NCBI GenBank assembly: GCA_004294135.1
Contig: RDZY01000028.1
Coordinates: 1 to 40,996, forward strand
Direction: 5' to 3'
Origin: Sphingobacteriia bacterium
Lineage (GTDB): Bacteria > Bacteroidota > Bacteroidia > Chitinophagales > Chitinophagaceae
DNA: 40,996 nt
In this document: positions 34,888 through 40,996 of the stretch, one piece after another
Numbering within the stretch: the stretch's first letter is position 1
How the letters are laid out: each line of letters starts with the position of its first letter
Translations under genes and position numbers: made by a program
The notes under the pieces: model-generated
Seen by the model: the letters and a program-made list of their open reading frames with translations, nothing else
The model's database searches: none
What the model was told of the DNA's origin: nothing

Positions 34888-35753
34888 ATATTATGGAGGG
34901 TGATTATTTCATTCAAACGTATGCCTTTCTCTGTAAGTTTAACGGTGCAACATTCGGTATGGGCATCGTGCTCAAAAAATAGAATATAATTATTGTGAGC
35001 CGCTTCATTTAAAAACGATTTTTTTTCAGCTAGGGTAGTCATCGGAAACATATCATATCCCATAATATAAGGAAGTGGAATATGCGCGGCAGACGGTAGT
35101 AAATCAGCCATATAAACAATGGTTCTGCCTTTATACTTTATCTGTGGCAACATCATTGCCTTGGTATGGCCATCTACAAAACGGATTGAAATATTTTGGG
35201 TGAAAGGAGTAGTGCCGAGCTGTTCCTCCACATTAAAATGAGCAGCGGGACTTTCTACGAATTTTAAAATTCCAGCTTCTTCCATCGGCAGAATATTTTC
35301 TTTTAGAAAAGAAGCTTTCTCCCTGTCGTTGGGATGGGTAGCCCAATTCCAATGCACTGCATTACTCCAGCAAACGGCGTTTTTAAAAGCGGGAACCAAT
35401 GCACTGCCTTCCCTAAGAATGGTTCCACCACAATGGTCAAAATGCAGGTGGGTATGAAAAACGTCGGTAATATCATTGCGGGTAAATCCATGTTTTTGCA
35501 AAGAACTATCCATTGTATCATTGCCATTGAGGTAATAGTGACTGAAAAATTTTGCATCCTGTTTATTACCCATACCCGTATCAACCAATATCAACCGATT
35601 GCCATCTTCAATCAACAGACTTCTGAGTGCCCAGTTGCACATATTGTTATCGTCGGCAGGAATCAGTTTATTCCAAATGCTTTTAGGTACTACGCCAAAC
35701 ATGGCGCCACCATCTAGTTTAAAGTATCCGTGGGTAACACTATAGAGTTGCAT
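34884..35753 (-). CDS. MBL-fold metallo-hydrolase
   Basis: 289-residue metallo-beta-lactamase fold enzyme. Zinc-binding HTHLHFDHCGG (ligands H102, H104, D106, H107), further DTGMGNKQ and DGHTKAM; the family includes quorum-signal lactonases and related hydrolases, but the residues do not settle the substrate. No signal peptide, so cytosolic. Its first 14 bases overlap the end of the UMF1-transporter gene, suggesting translational coupling. Confidence 0.9.
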   Translation of the reverse strand: MQLYSVTHGYFKLDGGAMFGVVPKSIWNKLIPADDNNMCNWALRSLLIEDGNRLILVDTGMGNKQDAKFFSHYYLNGNDTMDSSLQKHGFTRNDITDVFHTHLHFDHCGGTILREGSALVPAFKNAVCWSNAVHWNWATHPNDREKASFLKENILPMEEAGILKFVESPAAHFNVEEQLGTTPFTQNISIRFVDGHTKAMMLPQIKYKGRTIVYMADLLPSAAHIPLPYIMGYDMFPMTTLAEKKSFLNEAAHNNYILFFEHDAHTECCTVKLTEKGIRLNEIITLHNI

Positions 35754-37059
35754 GTCCTAATTTTTTTTGTAATTTCAGAGCAGAATAAAGTATGAATAAA
35801 CCCACTACAAAAAATACTACAAGTGCCAGCACAGAGTTTCGCTGTGAGCCAGTAAATTCATTAATATATCCAAAGCTGAACATACCAATTACAATCGAAA
35901 TTTTTTCTGTAACATCATAAAAACTAAAGAAAGAAGTAGTGTCTTTGGTCTCGGGCATTAGCTTGGCATAAGTACTTCTGCTGAGTGATTGAATTCCACC
36001 CATCACAAAACCTACCACCACGGCCAGTCCATAAAATTCCAGAATTCCATTTCTTGGTAATAGATAACCGATGATGCACAAAATAATCCAAAGGGCAATT
36101 GTTACCATCAATGCTTTAAAATTGCCCATTATTTTAGAGAGATAAGCAATGGTATATGCGCCAGGTATGGCAATAAATTGAATGATTAAAATAGAAATAA
36201 TAAGGTTGGTAGTGGGAATATTCAGCTCACTTTTTCCGTAGAGGGTGGCTATAAGCATGACAGTTTGTACCCCCATATTAAAAAAGAAAAAAGCAAATAA
36301 ATATCTTTTCAGCAGAGGAAGCTGGCTCAATTGCTTCCATACTTTGTGCAGTTCTTGGTAACCTTTATACAGAATTTTTCGGGTAGATTTATCATCTCCA
36401 GTAGGACTGCTTTTGGGTAATCTGCTCAAAGCCAATTGACCGAAGCCCCACCACCATAAGCCGACTAATAAAAAAGAAATTTGAGAAGCTTTGCCAACTG
36501 TAATACCAAAACTATTGGGAGAAAGCACAAATACAAAACAGATAACCTGCAAAATCATACTTCCAATATAACCCATAGAATATCCTTTCGCACTTACCCT
36601 ATCTTGGTCTTCAGGCGCTGCAATTTCGGGAAGAAATGAGTTGTAAAAAACAAGGCTACTCCAGAAGCCAATACAGGCAATAATAAGGCATAGTAAGCCG
36701 AAAACAAGGTTGGTACTATCAAAAAAATACATGGCAGCACAACCGAGACTACCTAAGGTACAAAAGAAAAAAAGAAATTTCTTTTTGTTGCCTTTATAAT
36801 CAGCAATAGATGAAAGCAGTGGAGCGGTAATGGCCACAATAATAAAAGCAATGGACAATGCGTAATTGTACAGTGAAGTATTTACAAATGTTCTTCCAAA
36901 AATAGTAACGGTATCATTTAGGGTGTTTTCATTTCCATCACCAGTAACCGCTTCAAAATAAGCGGGAAAAATGGTGGATGTAATTACGAGGTTATAAGCA
37001 CTATTACCCCAATCGTACATGGCCCATCCATTGATTGTTTTTTTATCGGCTGTTTGCAT
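35740..37059 (-). CDS. MFS transporter, UMF1/Atg22-like
   Basis: 439 residues with about twelve membrane helices. Marks of the UMF1 group: GWAMYDWGNSAYNLVITSTIFPAYF at the start, FYNSFLPEIA, VSAKGYSMGYIGS, and GGIQSLSRSTYAKLMPETKDTTSFFSFYDV in the second half. Substrate in bacteria is not known. It is coupled to the MBL hydrolase downstream and lies 36 bases behind uppP on the same strand. Confidence 0.9.
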   Translation of the reverse strand: MQTADKKTINGWAMYDWGNSAYNLVITSTIFPAYFEAVTGDGNENTLNDTVTIFGRTFVNTSLYNYALSIAFIIVAITAPLLSSIADYKGNKKKFLFFFCTLGSLGCAAMYFFDSTNLVFGLLCLIIACIGFWSSLVFYNSFLPEIAAPEDQDRVSAKGYSMGYIGSMILQVICFVFVLSPNSFGITVGKASQISFLLVGLWWWGFGQLALSRLPKSSPTGDDKSTRKILYKGYQELHKVWKQLSQLPLLKRYLFAFFFFNMGVQTVMLIATLYGKSELNIPTTNLIISILIIQFIAIPGAYTIAYLSKIMGNFKALMVTIALWIILCIIGYLLPRNGILEFYGLAVVVGFVMGGIQSLSRSTYAKLMPETKDTTSFFSFYDVTEKISIVIGMFSFGYINEFTGSQRNSVLALVVFFVVGLFILYSALKLQKKLGHATL

Positions 37060-37095
37060 GAAACGGTTTGTTGGTTGTAAATAAGTAAAAAAATG

Positions 37096-37893
37096 TTATT
37101 TCAAATACCCAGTATAAATCAATATTAAAAGAATAGTACCCATGATTACTCGATACCATCCAAAAAATTTAAAACCATATTGTTGTAGAACGGTAATAAA
37201 AAGTTTAATGGCAATTAGGGCAACCATAAAAGCAATTACATTACCTAGGCAAAGTAAGATGAGGTGGTCTCTATTTAATAATAAATCGGGACTATCCTTA
37301 TACGCTTTCAAAAGTTTATAGCCAGTAGCAGCGGCCATGGTGGGAACGGCAAGAAAAAAAGAGAATTCAGAAGCTAGTTTTCTGGTAAGGTTTTGTTGCA
37401 TACCACCAATAATACTGGCAGCACTGCGGCTCACACCGGGAATCATGGCAATACACTGCCAGAGGCCAATGATAAAAGCCTGCTTGGTAGAAATATCTTC
37501 TTCTTGGTCAACGGAAGGCGACTTAAACAATTTGTCAATTACTATTAGAATAACGCCGCCGAGCAGCATGGTGATGGCAACTGTGATTGAGCTTTCAAGC
37601 AGAGCATCAATTTTATCGGAAAATAGTGCACCAAAAACAAGGGCGGGTAGAACGGCAATTAAAAGTTTTAGGTAGAATTTCCATCGGGTTAATGGAAAGA
37701 ATTTACCACGGAATAATATTACTACGGAAAGGATGGCACCGAGTTGGATGGACACTTCAAATAATTTGGTAAAATCATCATCGGCAATGCCCATAAAGGA
37801 GCTGGCAATAATCATATGGCCAGTAGAGGAGATGGGCAAAAACTCAGTGAGCCCTTCAATAACGGCAATAACAATGGCTTCAAAATAATTCAT
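37096..37893 (-). CDS. uppP: Undecaprenyl-diphosphatase (UppP/BacA)
   Basis: Membrane phosphatase that recycles the lipid carrier for peptidoglycan and other wall polymers; overproduction is known to give bacitracin resistance. 265 residues. Active-site segments EGLTEFLPISSTGHMII (13-29, with E17 and H26) and PGVSRSAASIIGG (R156) are intact, and about eight membrane helices are visible. A possible promoter (TATTTCTTTTGC read on the minus strand, 37949-37960) lies upstream. Complete. Confidence 0.95.
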   Translation of the reverse strand: MNYFEAIVIAVIEGLTEFLPISSTGHMIIASSFMGIADDDFTKLFEVSIQLGAILSVVILFRGKFFPLTRWKFYLKLLIAVLPALVFGALFSDKIDALLESSITVAITMLLGGVILIVIDKLFKSPSVDQEEDISTKQAFIIGLWQCIAMIPGVSRSAASIIGGMQQNLTRKLASEFSFFLAVPTMAAATGYKLLKAYKDSPDLLLNRDHLILLCLGNVIAFMVALIAIKLFITVLQQYGFKFFGWYRVIMGTILLILIYTGYLK

Positions 37894-38050
37894 ACAAACG
37901 GGTTAATTGGATAAAGATCATTAAATATAAAGTGCTGGTTTGAATATAGCAAAAGAAATAACGGGTGGGCTAGAAAGTTGTATTTTAATAAATAGAGCCT
38001 CCATACCAAGAAAATACGGAAAAAGCTTTTTAGCAAAGGAGAAAATCCAT

Positions 38051-38695
38051 TTACTTAAGCAGTCCTACTTTTCTTAAAAAATTAATGAGACCAATGGCAT
38101 TGTGGGTGTTGGTCTTTTTAAAAAGCTTATTGAGTCGCTTACCCATTAATGAAGAAGATATTTTTAGTTGATCGGGCACTTGTTTTTGCGGACAATCATT
38201 GGCAATTAATTTAATCACTTCCATTTCCTCCGGTTTAATTTTTTCAAGCCATGGAATAGGAGTTTTTTTTATTTCATCAATTTTTGATTTGTTGTATCTA
38301 AATTTTGGAGGGTAATATTCTCCGTCAGCCATTACGAGCCTAATAATTTCTGCCAATTCATCAGCCACTACATGCCCTTTAACAACAAATGCTTTTGTAC
38401 CAAACCGTATCATGGCAATGGTAGCTAAATCGTCTGTTAATGCTGAAAAAGCAATGATTTTTATGATAGGTAATTTTTGCTTTAAATGCATAGCAACTTC
38501 GTAGCCAGACATTCCTTTTGGCATGCTTACATCTAACAAAAGCACATCTGGAATATTGCCTTTTTCAATTAATTCTATGCATTCTTCTCCTGAAGCTGCT
38601 TTACCAACTACTTTAAAGTCAGAAAACTCAGCTATTGCCCTCACAACAAAATCAAGCAATGATGCACAATCATCGCATACCATTACAGATACCAT
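38051..38695 (-). CDS. Response regulator, LuxR/NarL family, no kinase nearby
   Basis: 214 residues. Receiver domain VMVCDDC..LLLDVSMPKGMSG with phospho-acceptor D55, T/S and K switch residues present (FSALTDD, FVVKGH). The HTH domain (about 155-214, EEMEVIKLIANDCPQKQVPDQLKISSSLMGKRLNKLFKK) is a Bacteroidota LuxR variant ending KTNTHNAIGLINFL. No histidine kinase is adjacent, so it is an orphan in this window. It is divergent from the VKOR-fusion gene; whether it controls that gene is a guess. Compare the response regulator at the left edge. Confidence 0.9.
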   Translation of the reverse strand: MVSVMVCDDCASLLDFVVRAIAEFSDFKVVGKAASGEECIELIEKGNIPDVLLLDVSMPKGMSGYEVAMHLKQKLPIIKIIAFSALTDDLATIAMIRFGTKAFVVKGHVVADELAEIIRLVMADGEYYPPKFRYNKSKIDEIKKTPIPWLEKIKPEEMEVIKLIANDCPQKQVPDQLKISSSLMGKRLNKLFKKTNTHNAIGLINFLRKVGLLK

Positions 38696-38807
38696 ATTGG
38701 ATATTTAAGTTTACGAAAGTCATTAATTGTGGGGGCAATTGATGATATGATGCAAAATATCCATATTTATATCGGAACTCCCGATCCAAATGTTAAAGTT
38801 TTGTGAA

Positions 38808-38895
38808 GGGGGGGGGTATAATTTCTACACCTTTTTTAGATTTTACGTCTAAAATGGGTTGAATCACCCAAATGGTGTAGAAATTATACCCTCCC
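38808..38895. repeat. 88-base inverted repeat with two internal hairpins
   Basis: The arms GGGTATAATTTCTACACC (38814-38831) and GGTGTAGAAATTATACCC (38874-38891) pair perfectly over 18 bases, extended outward by a G run (38808-38816) against CTCCC. Inside are two smaller stems: TTTTAGA (38834-38840) with TCTAAAA (38848-38854), and TGGGT (38855-38859) with ACCCA (38866-38870). Together they form a three-way junction or cruciform, 54 bases upstream of the start at 38950. No T tract supports a terminator. Confidence 0.75.
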
Positions 38896-38949
38896 AAAAT
38901 TTGGTCATTATAGTTTTGACTGCGAAGTTTAGGGTATTAAATTTTTAGT

Positions 38950-40554
38950 ATGGTATTGGGAGGGTTATTTAAAAGTTTATACGAAAATCAAGTATTGGTA
39001 GTGGCTGCTTTATTAAAGCAGTTGAAAGTGAAAGCTACTTTACATACAATAAATGAAACTTTACACGCCCATCCCAATTATCCCAGTTTTTTATCCATTT
39101 CAGATTCATTGCAAAAGTGGAAGGTAGAAAATTTAGCCATTCAAACTAATGTTGAGATACTTGATGAAATACCAACCCCATTCATCACCACATTTAAAAA
39201 TGGTATTTTTATAACCGTAAAAAAATTGACTGATGATAGGTTGATCATCATCAACCAACATGGAAAGGAAGAAACTATTTCTAAGGCAGTATTTTTAGAA
39301 AACTGGACTCAAACCATTTTGGTAGCAGAATCAAATGAGTATTCTGGAGAGCAGGGGTATCAACAAAAATTAAATCATTCTATTTTACAAGCAAGCTTTT
39401 ATGCATTCATTCCTTTGAGTTTATTGATTGCAATATTGCTGCCATTTGCATATGGTTCAGTAGCATTGATCCCCACGCTTTACACGCTGGCAAAGTTAAT
39501 AGGATTAGGAGTTTCGGTCTTATTGCTCTGGTATGATATTGACAAAGGAAATCCATTGTTAAAACAAATCTGTTCAGGCATACAAAAAGCCAATTGTAGT
39601 GCGGTATTAAATACAAAAGCCGCAACAATAGCAGGGCTGATTACTTGGAGTGAGGTAGGCTTTGTATATTTTGCTGGATCCTTATTACTGGTAGCATTTG
39701 CAGGAATTAATGCAGTGATTCCCCTGCTTAGTTTATTTTCATTATTGGCATTGCCCTATATTATTTTCTCAGTTTATTACCAGTGGAAGGTAGCCAAGCA
39801 ATGGTGTGTACTCTGTTTAATGGTGCAAGTAGTTTTGTTGGTTGAAGGATTATTAGTAGCTGCAAATGGATTTATTGCAATTCCTGCAATTAAAACTTCG
39901 GTAAGTTCCACTTATTTTTTAGCCATTTTAGCTATTACAATACCTATCACGCTTTGGTTTTTGTTGAAGCCAATTTTAAAACGATTACAGTCAGCGAAGT
40001 ATGAAAAAAGAAGCTATTTACAGTTAAAGTTTAACGACGAGGTATTTTGGTCTCTTTTGAAAAAACAGTCATCTGTACTGGAGTATCCGAGTGAAGGATT
40101 GGGAATCACCATTGGGAACCCCAATGCAAAGCATACCATTATTAAGGTTTGTAATCCATATTGTGGGCCATGTGCAACAGCCCATCCCGAATTGGAAAAA
40201 ATGGTTGAACACAATTCCAATGTAAATGCGAGGATTATTTTTACTGTAACTTCAAATGAAGAAGATTTTAGAGCAAGGCCAGTTAGGCATTTATTGGCAA
40301 TAGCTGCAAAAGGTGAAGCTGAATTAACCAAACATGCGTTGGACGACTGGTATTTAGCCAAGAAGAAAGATTATGATTTATTTGCAGCTAAATACTCCAT
40401 GAATGGAGAACTAATGGAACAAACCGAAAAAATAACTAAGATGATGCAATGGTGTGATAAGGCAAATATCCAATATACGCCAACTATTTTTCTAGATGGG
40501 TATGAAATACCCAAAACATATCAAATAAAAGATGTAAATTATTTTCTTACTTAG
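38950..40554 (+). CDS. Degenerate C39-like / VKOR / thioredoxin (DsbA-like) fusion protein
   Basis: 534 residues. (a) About 1-125: a C39-peptidase-like fold without its catalytic residues: no cysteine at the start helix (VVAALLKQLKVKATLHTINETLHAH), NGIF instead of the active-site His, INQ instead of DP. (b) About 145-345: VKOR domain with helices and four cysteines C208, C216 (spaced 8, like human C43/C51), T222 near the Ser57 position, and C286-C289 in WCVLC. (c) About 360-534: thioredoxin-like domain with CNPYCGPC (C405-C408) and cis-Pro loop YTPT (P511). The order suits oxidation of a substrate thiol by the Trx domain, then electrons into quinone via VKOR. A dead C39 could bind a double-glycine leader. 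Next gene encodes exactly such a peptide. Confidence 0.88.
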   Translation: MVLGGLFKSLYENQVLVVAALLKQLKVKATLHTINETLHAHPNYPSFLSISDSLQKWKVENLAIQTNVEILDEIPTPFITTFKNGIFITVKKLTDDRLIIINQHGKEETISKAVFLENWTQTILVAESNEYSGEQGYQQKLNHSILQASFYAFIPLSLLIAILLPFAYGSVALIPTLYTLAKLIGLGVSVLLLWYDIDKGNPLLKQICSGIQKANCSAVLNTKAATIAGLITWSEVGFVYFAGSLLLVAFAGINAVIPLLSLFSLLALPYIIFSVYYQWKVAKQWCVLCLMVQVVLLVEGLLVAANGFIAIPAIKTSVSSTYFLAILAITIPITLWFLLKPILKRLQSAKYEKRSYLQLKFNDEVFWSLLKKQSSVLEYPSEGLGITIGNPNAKHTIIKVCNPYCGPCATAHPELEKMVEHNSNVNARIIFTVTSNEEDFRARPVRHLLAIAAKGEAELTKHALDDWYLAKKKDYDLFAAKYSMNGELMEQTEKITKMMQWCDKANIQYTPTIFLDGYEIPKTYQIKDVNYFLT

Positions 40555-40704
40555 GGAAGAAATCAAGATATTTCTTTTGCTTAGTACCCAAAAGAACTAG
40601 TCCAACGGTACTTCACTTGTTGACGAATAAGTGGTTGGGCGGCCAATCATCTGCTGATGCTTAAAGCTGCGGGAACTATTTATTATCAATTAAAATGTAT
40701 AAAA

Positions 40705-40935
40705 ATGAAAAAAGGAATCTCAATTGGTCAAATTTTGACAAGAGACGCAATGAAAAACATAAATGGGGGTAAAGACTATGGAGTAAGTTGTTCGGCTGCG
40801 CCTGGTTATCATCAAGAATCACCTGGTACATGCAGTGGAACAAGGTCATCATGTCAAGCTGCTGCTGATAGATGGTGTAGTGACTCACCGCATTGTATTG
40901 ACCTCCCCCCGAAAAAACGGACTGATGTAAATTAG
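40705..40935 (+). CDS. Double-glycine-leader, cysteine-rich secreted peptide precursor
   Basis: 76 residues from ATG at 40705; an in-frame ATG at 40657 would add an unlikely extension and has no rationale. Leader 1-22 (MKKGISIGQILTRDAMKNINGG) ends in Gly-Gly, the canonical C39-protease cleavage site, with the alternating hydrophobics (I-L-M-I) typical of class II bacteriocin-type leaders. The mature part of 54 residues starts KDYGVSCSAAPGYHQ and contains cysteines C29, C43, C50, C58, C64, plus Gly, Ser, His and a basic tail PPKKR. Odd cysteine number leaves one free or for dimer formation. It follows the VKOR fusion by 150 bases. No family recognised; no activity can be stated. Confidence 0.8.
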   Translation: MKKGISIGQILTRDAMKNINGGKDYGVSCSAAPGYHQESPGTCSGTRSSCQAAADRWCSDSPHCIDLPPKKRTDVN

Positions 40936-40979
40936 AAAAATCGGGCAATTATTCATACCTTAAAAATGAAAGATTGCTT

Positions 40980-40996
40980 ATGAAAAAGTCACATTA
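40980..40996 (+). CDS. Possible start of a further gene (cut by window edge)
   Basis: ATG at 40980 reads MKKSH and then leaves the window. The preceding ATG at 40968 closes after five codons, so only this one is open. Its AAA-rich start resembles the leader start of the peptide gene. Length and product are unknown. Confidence 0.3.

Noticed and set aside
38808..38895. Simple bidirectional terminator
   Set aside because: Flanking genes are divergent (not convergent), and there is no T tract on either side.
40014..40361. 115-codon minus-strand frame within the VKOR-thioredoxin gene
   Set aside because: Complement of the thioredoxin-domain coding sequence.
40676..40948. 90-codon minus-strand frame opposite the peptide gene
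   Set aside because: The plus-strand frame has a clear GG leader and cysteine pattern; the minus frame has neither a credible start nor a recognisable domain.

Overview
The window is about 41 kb of a Bacteroidota chromosome, most likely Chitinophagaceae or a close relative. Evidence: moderate-to-low GC, promoters with a TAnnTTTG -7 element placed only a few bases upstream of start codons, almost no Shine-Dalgarno sequences, signal peptides ending in AQ, 2TM-domain and SprB/TonB_C-type proteins, a TonB-dependent receptor with a carboxypeptidase-regulatory-like N-terminus, and small HisKA_3 kinases paired with LuxR-type regulators. The family assignment is inference from gene style, not from a marker search.

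Layout. (1) 1-2276, minus strand: a two-component operon (unknown protein, membrane protein, HisKA_3 kinase, LuxR-type response regulator cut by the window edge). (2) 2496-8739: a TPR protein, then secreted or outer-membrane accessory proteins: small beta-barrel, 785-aa SprB-like/TonB_C protein, lipoprotein, unknown barrel-like protein. A palindrome TACGTA-N4-TACGTA and its variants sit in three of these upstream regions and suggest a small regulon of the neighbouring two-component system. (3) 8746-14708: orphan antitoxin-like gene, then housekeeping genes lspA, fumC, an enoyl-CoA hydratase, a BluB-like flavoprotein and an ABC exporter. (4) 14772-18905: ATP synthase genes atpB-E-F-H-A, closed by a strong terminator; gamma, beta and epsilon are not here. 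(5) 19068-27684: DUF2071-like protein, TonB receptor, two tandem 2TM proteins, secreted helical protein, two tandem four-to-five-helix membrane proteins with a winged-helix regulator, a two-gene ABC transporter and a LolA-like protein. (6) 27700-37893: aldose-epimerase-like protein, pdxA, rsmA, a 2-hydroxyacid dehydrogenase, greA with a terminator-like leader, HIT protein, ruvC, a flippase-like membrane protein, DUF3108 protein, MBL hydrolase, UMF1-type transporter and uppP. (7) 38051-40996: LuxR-type response regulator, an elaborate inverted repeat, a 534-aa protein joining a degenerate C39-like domain, a VKOR domain and a DsbA/thioredoxin domain, and then a 76-aa double-glycine-leader peptide with five cysteines. 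The window ends inside this locus.

The last region is the best candidate for an undescribed system: a secreted cysteine-rich peptide whose disulfides would be made by a dedicated VKOR-thioredoxin membrane protein, with a catalytically dead C39 domain perhaps serving as leader-peptide receptor. The second candidate is the TACGTA operator, which lies about 57 bp upstream of possible -7 elements in several places. No tRNA, rRNA, CRISPR array, insertion sequence or prophage was seen. No gene-free stretch exceeds 300 bases.
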